Of a stretch of DNA of 8,406 nt, positions 1-5,790 are shown in pieces. The notes beneath the pieces were generated by a model that worked only from the letters and a program-made list of their open reading frames with translations, did no database searches and had not been told where the DNA came from. A program made the translations under genes and the position numbers. How positions within the stretch are numbered: position 1 is the stretch's first letter; every line of letters starts with the position of its first letter. Where the stretch lies: positions 1-8,406 of the forward strand of contig JAISWA010000064.1 of NCBI GenBank assembly GCA_031271275.1, read 5' to 3'. This DNA is from Clostridiales bacterium. GTDB taxonomy: Bacteria > Bacillota > Clostridia > Lachnospirales > WQUN01.

Positions 1-2304
1 AAAATTCAGTTCGAGGGTCGCGTCCTTGCCTTTGAGCGCCTTTAAGACAGAAAGCGAAAGGTTTGTGGAGTCCGCTTCCACGGAAATCGTTTCGCCGGAC
101 GCGGCGTTTTTGATATTGCTGAGGGTTTGCGCCGAAGCGCTGCCGCTTGACACACTGGAAACCTGCGGCGGCTTGGGCTGCGGGGAGGAGGACTTGCTTC
201 CGGAGGAGCCGCTTCCGATTGAACCGGTTGAGCCGCCGGGTTTGGAGGGCGTGACGGTTTCGGCTAAATTCGCGAACACGAACACGCTGAACCCGTACAC
301 CGTAAAGGTGCAGGTTTCGTCGCTGTTGATAATCGGGCGGATAACGTCCAACGTGCCGTCGTCGTGATAGTGCAGGATTCTGAAATTATTAGGCTCCATC
401 GAATTAGGGATTGGAACCGTGATGATGACCGGAACGTCCAGATTAGCCGGGTCGTTTACGCCGGTAATGCTGATGTCTACCTGAACGATGTCTCTGGTTT
501 TGTAGCCCGGGCCAAGCTCCTTTACATCTTGCGGCTTCGGCTTGGAGAAATGAATTTCCACTTTCTGTCCCGGCGCGGCGTTAAAGGCTGCCCCCACCAC
601 TTCTATTTCATCCACGGAGTTTTTAAAATCAGCGTGGGTGTTCATATCCGCGGTGATTTCAACGGTGATGTCGGTCATGTCTTGGTAGATTTCCTCAAGG
701 GCTTTGAAGTCATCTTTTACTTCGCTAACATCCAACGCGTTTTCCAGACCGGAGGCGTCGATGGCGAGGACTTCGTTCTTGATAACCTGCGGGTCAATTT
801 GGCTGTTTTCCGCTTGGTTTAAAAGGTCCTCGATTTTCTCCGCGATGGTCTGCTCCGCGTAGTCGGCGACATGGAGGATAGTGGGTTCGATATCTTCCCA
901 AGGTTTTTTCGGATTACCGTAGGCAGGCTTTCCTATGCCCCAAACCGGAACCCATACGGGTACGATTACTGCTCCGTATGGGTCAGGGTTCGCCATCATT
1001 CCTACAAGAGAAGAAAAGGACGTATCCGGGATTAAGTGCCCGTAGGCTTCAGTCCACTTAGGAACGGGTACACCGTATGTCTCCGGCTGCAAATAAAGGA
1101 TCGCGGATTTACCGGGATTTGTTTGTATCTTAGCTTCGACATTCACCGCCCCTGCTACGGCGCTGCCGTTTGCGGCAAGGCTAACGCCGGTGAAGGAAAG
1201 CGTCTCGGGCCAACCGTAGACTGGGTCTGATCCATAACCGGCAGCCGCCGTAAAATCAATCCATAAAACATGATTCCCGCCGTTATTGACATACTCGTCA
1301 GATACTTGAAGCCCCGACGTGACAATATACCGACTTTCATAAAGGGTTTTGGCTTTAACATTATTCGCGTCGTACTCCCAGTCGAAACCGGCAGGGGCTT
1401 CAAGGCGAAGCGTCCAGAGGGTTGTCTCGCCGTTTGGCGTTAACATTCCGCGCGCCGCCTCGGACACCCTAATGGCGTTCAATTCAGCGGAAGAAGACGC
1501 GTACAGCTTTACGGGGTCGCCGGCGCTCAGCGTAACAGTTCCGTCTGTTCTGCGGGCAAGGGGCCACGTCGTGGTCACTCGGGCGTAGTTGTAATCTGAA
1601 ATCCTCAAGGTTGCTGCGCTGTCGGTCAGCCGGTAGTAAACCGGCAACGCGATGTAAGCCCCGGACATGCTATCACTTTCCCAGACTGCCGCGGAATTTT
1701 CAAAATCATAGATATAGACATACCCCTGACTGCTGCTCACGGGGTCGAACTGATAATACAAGTTCGCGTTGGGAATGGCACTATCCCGTCTGGTAGATGC
1801 CGCATACACGGGGGTTTTGATAAAATGATCCTCGAACCGAGTCGATACATGCGCACCCGGTTCAAGACCGCTTGTCACAAGCGATTCATAAGAATCCAGT
1901 TCAGACGACCCTGCGGCAATGACCGGATGACCGGTAAGACCTGACGCGGGTCTTGCCGTGGCAAGCCAGTTATCGGCATACCCTAAGTCCCCATCCCAAT
2001 CCCAGTGATCGTCTGCGGTGGCCGCTTCGCTGTCTTGGTCTGTCGTGTAAAGGGACGACCACTCCGCGCCGGAAAGTTCCACGCGCAGGGCTATCGCGGT
2101 GGTAGTGCCGTACACAGGACTATTCTGCGCTTCAGATATACCCCAATACTCCGAAAGGTCAATCCAGACCTCCGTTTCCGCCCAGTCTCCATCACCAAGA
2201 AATTGGTCGTAGGGGCGAACCGTAGACGCCCCCGTCACCCCGACCGGCAGCAGCATCGTCAGCGCCATAACCGCCGCCAACAGCAAAGCAAGTTTCTTCT
2301 TCAT
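1..2304 (-). CDS. Large secreted surface protein, N-terminal 768 residues (C-terminus beyond left edge)
   Basis: Continuous open frame from an ATG at 2304 to the window edge with no stop, so the C-terminus lies outside. A ribosome binding site (GAGGGAG, 2311-2317) sits 6 bases upstream. Residues 1-26 form a classic signal peptide (MKKK, then a leucine/alanine-rich core, likely cut after VTGA). Residues ~27-400 are rich in aromatic, Thr and Ser residues and look like secreted beta-sandwich material; residues ~468-550 are acidic and probably helical; residues ~565-685 contain a stretch ending ILHYHDDGT...TFTVYGFSVFVFA, a pattern seen in clostridial extracellular proteins. Residues ~687-727 are a Gly/Ser/Pro linker, followed by a segment with VLKALKGKDATLEL, which in related secreted proteins precedes a C-terminal anchoring part such as SLH repeats. 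Anchoring is inferred because that part is not visible. Ligand or enzymatic role is unknown; no catalytic motif was recognised. Confidence 0.85.
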   Translation of the reverse strand, partial: MKKKLALLLAAVMALTMLLPVGVTGASTVRPYDQFLGDGDWAETEVWIDLSEYWGISEAQNSPVYGTTTAIALRVELSGAEWSSLYTTDQDSEAATADDHWDWDGDLGYADNWLATARPASGLTGHPVIAAGSSELDSYESLVTSGLEPGAHVSTRFEDHFIKTPVYAASTRRDSAIPNANLYYQFDPVSSSQGYVYIYDFENSAAVWESDSMSGAYIALPVYYRLTDSAATLRISDYNYARVTTTWPLARRTDGTVTLSAGDPVKLYASSSAELNAIRVSEAARGMLTPNGETTLWTLRLEAPAGFDWEYDANNVKAKTLYESRYIVTSGLQVSDEYVNNGGNHVLWIDFTAAAGYGSDPVYGWPETLSFTGVSLAANGSAVAGAVNVEAKIQTNPGKSAILYLQPETYGVPVPKWTEAYGHLIPDTSFSSLVGMMANPDPYGAVIVPVWVPVWGIGKPAYGNPKKPWEDIEPTILHVADYAEQTIAEKIEDLLNQAENSQIDPQVIKNEVLAIDASGLENALDVSEVKDDFKALEEIYQDMTDITVEITADMNTHADFKNSVDEIEVVGAAFNAAPGQKVEIHFSKPKPQDVKELGPGYKTRDIVQVDISITGVNDPANLDVPVIITVPIPNSMEPNNFRILHYHDDGTLDVIRPIINSDETCTFTVYGFSVFVFANLAETVTPSKPGGSTGSIGSGSSGSKSSSPQPKPPQVSSVSSGSASAQTLSNIKNAASGETISVEADSTNLSLSVLKALKGKDATLELNF

Positions 2305-2386
2305 CCTTTTCTCCCTCTCAATTTTTTTTCGGGACGATAGCGGCATTGCGCCGCAGGCTATGTATTTCGCCCCGATTGTCATACTA

Positions 2387-2401
2387 TGACGCGTCGCGTC
2401 A
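2387..2401. promoter_or_regulatory. Perfect 15-base palindrome, possible operator
   Basis: TGACGCG-T-CGCGTCA has two perfect 7-base arms around one central base, 83 bases upstream of the surface-protein start. Symmetry of this length suits a dimeric DNA-binding regulator, but no second copy was found in the window and the regulator is unknown. It could also be a short RNA hairpin, although a one-base loop makes that unlikely. Confidence 0.35.
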
Positions 2402-2408
2402 CGGGCTC

Positions 2409-2472
2409 ATAAATTTTTCCGTTGCCCGCGCTTGCTGCCGCGCGTGCCGCTTTCACTGACGAAAAAATTTAT
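2409..2472 (-). repeat. Inverted repeat forming a 14-bp stem with a GC-rich loop
   Basis: The arms are 2409-2422 (ATAAATTTTTCCGT) and 2459-2472 (ACGAAAAAATTTAT). They pair at 13 of 14 positions as DNA. In minus-strand RNA the remaining position becomes a G-U wobble, while in plus-strand RNA it is a C-A mismatch. This favours a folded minus-strand transcript, which would be the leader of the surface-protein mRNA. The ~36-base loop is GC-rich. Confidence 0.5.
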
Positions 2473-2592
2473 TTCCAATTTAACGTGACGTCGTATATGA
2501 AAAAAACAAAAAGGCCAACAAAAAAACGCGCGGGAATTAACTTTTTCAAGTTTTCGCCTACGCGTTGAATATTTCAACGTATGCACAAATCC

Positions 2593-2610
2593 GCACGGGA
2601 AAACCCGTGC
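2593..2610. repeat. Perfect hairpin, 7-bp GC-rich stem with 4-base loop
   Basis: GCACGGG at 2593-2599 and CCCGTGC at 2604-2610 enclose AAAA (TTTT on the minus strand). No T-run follows on either strand, so it is a structural element rather than a terminator. It lies in the same intergenic region as a second perfect 7-bp hairpin at 2563-2579. Confidence 0.5.
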
Positions 2611-2646
2611 CAAAGCCAACAGGGCGGCGCTCGCGTAACACGCTCC

Positions 2647-2675
2647 TTGTGAAAATAAAGGCGGCGGGTTATACT
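2647..2675 (+). promoter_or_regulatory. Promoter for candidate small RNA
   Basis: TTGTGA (2647-2652), 17 bases, then TATACT (2670-2675): a good vegetative-sigma match with ideal spacing. Transcription would begin at about A2682, exactly at the 5' arm of the closing stem of the candidate RNA. The -35 lies within a stretch resembling the repeat at the right edge of the window. Confidence 0.5.
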
Positions 2676-2681
2676 TGGCGC

Positions 2682-2780
2682 AGCCGCAGTGGCAGTTATC
2701 TGTGTTTGTAGGCGTTCCGTGTATAACGTCCCTACCTCGCCGTGTGGTGTCTCACCACCGCACGGACGCTGCGGTTTTTA
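2682..2780 (+). ncRNA. Candidate ~100-base structured small RNA, unknown family
   Basis: The predicted start at 2682 and a T-run at 2775-2779 bound a compact fold with three stems. P1 closes the molecule: 2682-2690 pairs with 2768-2776 (CCGCAG/CTGCGG core), directly before the T-run. P2 pairs 2708-2716 with 2725-2735, with a two-base bulge and an 8-base loop. P3 pairs 2740-2749 with 2756-2765 (CCGTGTGGTG side), 10 bp with one G-U and a 6-base loop. The next gene has its own promoter downstream, so this is probably a free RNA rather than a leader. It lacks the signature of SRP RNA (the GGAAGGAAGCAGCC loop), is too short for 6S RNA or tmRNA, and matches no riboswitch known to me. Existence is inferred from promoter, fold and terminator together. 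Confidence 0.5.
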
Positions 2781-2797
2781 TTATTGACCTTGCCGGA

Positions 2798-2826
2798 ATT
2801 TTAGCACACGCAAAAATTTTCGACAA
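2798..2826 (-). promoter_or_regulatory. Minus-strand promoter, probably for the surface-protein leader
   Basis: On the minus strand TTGTCG (2826-2821), 17 bases, then TAAAAT (2803-2798). This is a 4/6 and 5/6 match to the consensus with ideal spacing. Its -35 overlaps the -35 of the plus-strand promoter at 2820-2848, so the two polymerases would compete. Transcription would start near 2791 and run antisense through the candidate small RNA. Confidence 0.4.
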
Positions 2827-2848
2827 GGGTTTTTACTTTTGATATACT
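2820..2848 (+). promoter_or_regulatory. Promoter for the 59-codon gene
   Basis: TCGACA (2820-2825), 17 bases, then TATACT (2843-2848); each hexamer has one mismatch to consensus. The start would be near 2855, about 20 bases before the start codon, giving a short leader with an AGGG site (2867-2870). Confidence 0.6.
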
Positions 2849-2874
2849 CATTTCAAATATGCGTATAGGGATTG

Positions 2875-3054
2875 ATGTTAATGTCAGTTGAGACGCGCCA
2901 CACGGAAAAAAGTATTCTTTACAAGCTTTTAACCATCGAGGACATGGATGATCTCGATGACATTATTTACAACCTTATTGCCACCATGGAGCCGGAGGAC
3001 GTGGAGCTTGTAAAGAAGCAGGTCGCGGAAAGAAAAACGAAAAAGAAAAGCTGA
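2875..3054 (+). CDS. Small hypothetical protein (59 aa), paralogue of the convergent 3078-3254 gene
   Basis: The product is highly charged and helical with no signal peptide or membrane segment: an acidic middle (IEDMDDLDD), the motif MEPEDV near residues 40-45 and a basic tail (ERKTKKKS). Three starts are in frame: TTG 2872, ATG 2875 and ATG 2881. AGGG at 2867-2870 lies 4 bases before ATG 2875 and 10 before ATG 2881. I chose 2875 because the protein then aligns without a gap over its first 19 residues with the product of the gene facing it. A good promoter lies just upstream. It is probably a small cytoplasmic helical protein, possibly a protein-binding or regulatory factor; the function is unknown and no family was recognised. 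Confidence 0.7.
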   Translation: MLMSVETRHTEKSILYKLLTIEDMDDLDDIIYNLIATMEPEDVELVKKQVAERKTKKKS

Positions 3055-3077
3055 GGCTTTGCCCGCGCCCCGTTAAA

Positions 3078-3254
3078 TTATTTTTCTAATTCTTCCACCA
3101 TGGATGTTACCCATGCCACATCTTCTTTTTCCATTTCCGCCTTTACCTCGATGATAAGATTGTTAAGCTCCTTGCTTTTCGTCGTCTGGTTTAATTTTAA
3201 AAGCTGAAATAATTTTCTTTTCTGCTCAATTCTAATTTCCGTGTTGGCCGGCAT
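3078..3254 (-). CDS. Small hypothetical protein (58 aa), convergent paralogue
   Basis: ATG at 3254 follows a G-rich ribosome binding site (AAAAGGGGGGG, 3260-3270) by 5 bases and the frame ends TAA at 3078. The product is helical and charged with no signal peptide. It shares with the product of 2875-3054 the pattern L(Y/F)xLL near residue 15, then an acidic or polar stretch, a hydrophobic (I/L)I core and ME.EDV..V...V.E. By eye about 17 of 52 aligned positions are identical, with one 3-residue gap. The two genes converge with only 23 bases between their stops and no visible terminator. A single Trp lies near residue 48. Its function is unknown. Confidence 0.7.
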   Translation of the reverse strand: MPANTEIRIEQKRKLFQLLKLNQTTKSKELNNLIIEVKAEMEKEDVAWVTSMVEELEK

Positions 3255-3310
3255 ACGCGCCCCCCCTTTTTTAAAATTGAAACAGTTTTGGGTTTGGTCA
3301 TAATCTTCTT

Positions 3311-3340
3311 TTGTCCCAACGGTTATGAGTATATTATAAT
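3311..3340 (+). promoter_or_regulatory. trmB promoter
   Basis: TTGTCC (3311-3316), 18 bases, then a perfect TATAAT (3335-3340). The transcript would start near 3347, about 33 bases before the trmB ATG. Confidence 0.55.
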
Positions 3341-3356
3341 GGCGTACAAACTACAA
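3328..3356 (-). promoter_or_regulatory. Minus-strand promoter for the 58-codon gene, overlapping the trmB promoter
   Basis: On the minus strand TTGTAG (3356-3351), 17 bases, then TATACT (3333-3328). The -35 is a weak match (3/6). The -10 is adjacent to the trmB -10, so the two promoters cannot easily be occupied together. Transcription would start near 3321 and reach the gene start at 3254. Confidence 0.35.
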
Positions 3357-3379
3357 TTAACTGAAAGGAAACGTTTTAA

Positions 3380-4084
3380 ATGCGTACCCGTAAAAAGAAA
3401 TGGACGGCGCGGGAACTCGCGCAAAACCCTCGCGTTATCCGCGATATGGCGGAATACGCGAGGAAGCTGCGCGGTTTTTTTAACGACGGGCTGCCCATAC
3501 ACTTAGAGCTTGGCTGCGGGAAGGGGCAGTTTATCGCGCGGATGGCAACGCGGCACCCGGAAGCCCACTTCGTCGCGGTGGAACGCGACCCGACGATACT
3601 TGCCGCCGCCGCGCGGCTTTCGGCAAGCCTTAACGCGCCGGTTTTATTTTTTATGCTCGACGCGAAAACGTTGGCGGAAGTGTTCGTCCCCGGGGATATC
3701 GCGCGGCTGTACGTCAATTTCTGCGACCCGTGGCAGGGCAAAAAGAAATGGGCCAAGCGCAGGCTGACCCATCGAAATTTTTTGGAAATTTATGACCGGC
3801 TTGAAATACCGGAAATATTTTTTAAAACCGACAACCGGGAGCTGTTTGCGTTTTCCCTCGAGAGCTTTTCCGAAAACGGTTGGAAGCTGCGGAATATTTC
3901 GCTTGACCTGCACCGGGCGGCGCGGGAAGGCGCAGACGCGGGAGACGCAAACGCGGTTGCCCGTGACGCGGACGACGACGCCGTCGCGGTCACCACGGAG
4001 TACGAGGAAAAGTTCTCCGCGTTGGGTCAGCCGATTTACCGGTTGGAAACCTATAAAACACACATAAAACCTATAGACAAGTAG
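3380..4084 (+). CDS. trmB: tRNA (guanine-N7-)-methyltransferase TrmB
   Basis: Transfers a methyl group from S-adenosylmethionine to N7 of G46 in the variable loop of tRNAs, a cytoplasmic tRNA modification. The 234-residue product has the family hallmarks in order: SAM-binding LELGCGKGQF (42-51), the acidic end of the next strand (AVERD, 66-70), VNFCDPW followed by a basic KKKWAKRRLT segment (112-130) in place of the usual DPWPK..H.KRR, and the C-terminal TTEYEEKFSALGQPIYRLE (205-223). The ATG at 3380 has AAAGGAA (3364-3370) 9 bases upstream. Compared with typical ~210-220-residue homologues it carries an extra Ala/Asp/Arg-rich stretch at about 180-203, just before the TEYE motif. It is transcribed alone and faces the FMN-binding-like gene. 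Confidence 0.95.
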   Translation: MRTRKKKWTARELAQNPRVIRDMAEYARKLRGFFNDGLPIHLELGCGKGQFIARMATRHPEAHFVAVERDPTILAAAARLSASLNAPVLFFMLDAKTLAEVFVPGDIARLYVNFCDPWQGKKKWAKRRLTHRNFLEIYDRLEIPEIFFKTDNRELFAFSLESFSENGWKLRNISLDLHRAAREGADAGDANAVARDADDDAVAVTTEYEEKFSALGQPIYRLETYKTHIKPIDK

Positions 4085-4190
4085 GCAACGGCGCGAAGAT
4101 TTCTTTAAACGCATTGCGAAATTAAATATATTTTTGTCATATTTAACCGCGTAGATAGAAAATACCGCACAAAATAAAAATAACTGCCAC

Positions 4191-4219
4191 GGAAAAATCG
4201 CTTTTTCCAATAATTTTTT
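4191..4219 (+). terminator. Weak candidate terminator for trmB
   Basis: GGAAAAA (4191-4197) and TTTTTCC (4202-4208) form an AT-rich 7-bp hairpin, followed after five bases by six T residues (4214-4219). The stem is weak and the spacing is not ideal, but nothing better follows trmB. The rest of 4085-4190 is AT-rich with no other feature seen. Confidence 0.35.
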
Positions 4220-4224
4220 GCGGC

Positions 4225-4268
4225 AAAAAAACCCTTTACCGGTCTTATCGGACGAACCGGAAAGGGTT
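4225..4268 (-). terminator. Rho-independent terminator of the FMN-binding-like gene
   Basis: On the minus strand AACCCTTTCCGGT (4268-4256) pairs with ACCGGTAAAGGGTT (4243-4230). The stem is about 13 bp with one bulged base and a 12-base loop, followed at once by a T-run (4231-4225). It lies 22 bases past the stop codon of the upstream gene. There is no T-run on the plus strand, so it works mainly in one direction. Confidence 0.88.
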
Positions 4269-4289
4269 ATGGAAGAAAAATTCACGCGC

Positions 4290-4721
4290 TCATTCGCCGG
4301 TGGCGGCGGCAAGTTGGAGTGCCGACGAAACCGCCTGACGCAAAATGTCCGCCGTGACCGGGTAGTCCGTAACCGGCACGATGTCGGCGGACTGGTATTG
4401 CAGCACTTCCGACGCGAGGTCGTTCATCGTGGGGGTGAACAGCGGGTAAAATACTTCCTGGACTTCCCCCAGGTTCGCCATCTCTACGGCGGTGATTTCC
4501 GTGTCCGAAACGGTAACGCGCACTTCCACCGGTTCCCCGTTCAGAATAATAGACGACGTATATACGCCGGGTATGTACAGGGACGATTCAGCCTGAGCGC
4601 CGTCGCTTTTCGGGATGAACAAGACCACCAACAGTACGATCAAAATCAGCCCGAGCACCGCGAACACGGCAGTCCGTATCAAATCCTTCATTTGTAACAC
4701 AAAAATTTTGGTGCCGCCCAT
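4290..4721 (-). CDS. Membrane-anchored FMN-binding-domain-like protein
   Basis: The 143-residue product has an N-terminal hydrophobic helix (~17-37) with basic residues before it and no signal-peptidase site obvious, so it is probably an anchored protein with an outside domain. Residues 49-140 follow the layout of the small FMN-binding domain used by RnfG/NqrC and related proteins: IPGVYTSSIILNGEPVEVRV, then ITAVEM, then a helix, then ITADILRQAVSSALQLA-type C-terminal helix. The usual SGAT.(T/S)S flavin-attachment motif is absent; VTDYPVTAD stands there, so covalent flavin binding is doubtful. ATG 4721 has AGGAGG (4731-4736) 9 bases upstream; the later ATG at 4691 has none. TATAAT at 4759-4754 on the minus strand could be its -10, but no good -35 is seen. 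The 55-base gap to galE also allows read-through from that gene. Confidence 0.7.
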   Translation of the reverse strand: MGGTKIFVLQMKDLIRTAVFAVLGLILIVLLVVLFIPKSDGAQAESSLYIPGVYTSSIILNGEPVEVRVTVSDTEITAVEMANLGEVQEVFYPLFTPTMNDLASEVLQYQSADIVPVTDYPVTADILRQAVSSALQLAAATGE

Positions 4722-4776
4722 ATAATGACGCCTCCTAACGGAACATATGCGTAATTATATGAGCGGCGCGCTTCCT

Positions 4777-5790
4777 TTATGCTTTATAGCCGGTGGGGTT
4801 GTTCTTCTGCCAACGCCAAACGTCCGCGCACATGTCGGCGACGTTTTTCTTCGCGCTCCAACCGAGCATGGTTTTCGACTTGGAAGCGTCGGTGTAAACT
4901 TCCGGCAAGTCCCCGGCGCGGCGGGGTTGGACGCGGTAGGGAACCTTTACGCCGCTCGCTTCCTCAAAGGCGCGGATAAGCTCCAAGTTGCTCGTGCCTT
5001 TCCCCGTCCCCAGGTTGAACGCCTCGACGCCCGTATTCTTCGCGCAGTATTCCACCGCGGCGGTGTGCCCCGCCGCCAGGTCGCAGACGTGGATGTAGTC
5101 GCGAACGCAGGTGCCGTCCGGGGTGGGGTAGTCGTCGCCGTACAGGGGCAAAAATTCCCGCCGCCCCACCGCCACCTGCGAAATATACGGCATGAGGTTG
5201 TTGGGTATTCCCGCGGGGTCGTCGCCGAGCAGCCCGCTTTCGTGGGAGCCGATGACGTTAAAGTACCGGAGCAGCGCCACCGACCAGTGGTTGACCAACG
5301 CCGCGCCGTCCAAAATCTGCTCGCCCATGAATTTTGTCCAACCGTAGGGGTTGGAGCATTGGCCCGTGGCGGAATTTTCCGTCAGCGGCATTTTGTTGCC
5401 CGCGCTGTACACCGTCGCCGAGGAGGAAAACACGATTTTCGTCACGCCGTACTTCTCCATCGCCTTGCACAGCGTAAGCGTCGCGCTCAAGTTGTGCTCG
5501 TAATACCAAATCGGCTTCGCCACGGATTCGCCCACGGCTTTAAGCCCCGCGAAATGAATGACGCAGCCGATTTCATTTTCCGAGAAAATTTTGTCAAGCG
5601 CCGCCGCGTCCCGTATGTCCGCTTGGTAGAAAACAATGTCCTTTCCGGTGATGCGCTTCACCCGCTCCAGCGACTCCCCGCTGCTGTTGGAAAAATTGTC
5701 CGCGGCAATCAGGCTGTAGCCCTTGTTGAGCAGTTCCACGCAGGTGTGGCTGCCGATGTAGCCCGCCGCTCCGGTTACAAAAATGTTCAT
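4777..5790 (-). CDS. galE: UDP-glucose 4-epimerase GalE
   Basis: Interconverts UDP-glucose and UDP-galactose using bound NAD+, in the Leloir pathway and in supply of galactose for polysaccharides. The 337-residue product is full length. It shows the Rossmann NAD motif GAAGYIGSH (7-15), D31 for the adenosine ribose, the catalytic SSSATVY (122-128, Ser124) and YGWTK (149-153, Tyr149 and Lys153), with the same numbering as the E. coli enzyme, and the substrate-loop sequences LRYFNV.GSH and RDYIHVCDLAAGH. ATG 5790 overlaps the upstream stop in ATGA, and GGAAAGGAA (5806-5798) inside the upstream gene is 7 bases away. It is therefore translationally coupled to the nucleotidyltransferase, which makes a nucleotide-sugar role in that pathway likely. 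Confidence 0.97.
   Translation of the reverse strand: MNIFVTGAAGYIGSHTCVELLNKGYSLIAADNFSNSSGESLERVKRITGKDIVFYQADIRDAAALDKIFSENEIGCVIHFAGLKAVGESVAKPIWYYEHNLSATLTLCKAMEKYGVTKIVFSSSATVYSAGNKMPLTENSATGQCSNPYGWTKFMGEQILDGAALVNHWSVALLRYFNVIGSHESGLLGDDPAGIPNNLMPYISQVAVGRREFLPLYGDDYPTPDGTCVRDYIHVCDLAAGHTAAVEYCAKNTGVEAFNLGTGKGTSNLELIRAFEEASGVKVPYRVQPRRAGDLPEVYTDASKSKTMLGWSAKKNVADMCADVWRWQKNNPTGYKA

Larger units (their letters stand above)
2305..2790 (-). promoter_or_regulatory. Structured leader region of the surface-protein gene
   Basis: No convincing gene lies between 2305 and 2874. If transcription starts from the minus promoter at 2798-2826, the surface-protein mRNA has a ~490-base leader. Several inverted repeats lie in it: arms 2409-2422 and 2459-2472 (14 pairs with one G-U as minus-strand RNA), a palindrome at 2387-2401, arms 2593-2599/2604-2610 (GCACGGG around AAAA), 2563-2569/2573-2579 (CGTTGAA/TTCAACG) and a small 2539-2543/2548-2552 stem. 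A T-run on the minus strand at about 2519-2526 follows the last stem and could act as a weak internal terminator. The region also overlaps, antisense, the candidate plus-strand RNA. No known riboswitch class was recognised. Confidence 0.4.

Noticed and set aside
26..2340. Several plus-strand open frames over the surface-protein gene
   Set aside because: All are shadows of the uninterrupted minus-strand frame with signal peptide and ribosome binding site.
2407..2619. Minus-strand 70-codon frame in the intergenic region
   Set aside because: It starts at TTG without a ribosome binding site, crosses hairpins, and has an irregular Arg/Phe/Cys-rich composition.
2682..2780. Cobalamin riboswitch on the minus strand, from GCCACTG and GGTGAGACACC
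   Set aside because: The conserved CCCGCCACTGT core and its surrounding stems are not present; the short words look like chance.
2682..2780. SRP RNA, 6S RNA or tmRNA
   Set aside because: No GGAAGGAAGCAGCC tetraloop helix, no 6S central bubble or length, and no tmRNA ends.
3644..4312. Minus-strand open frame of 222 codons over trmB
   Set aside because: Antisense to the conserved TrmB motifs and running through the terminator at 4225-4268; no ribosome binding site.
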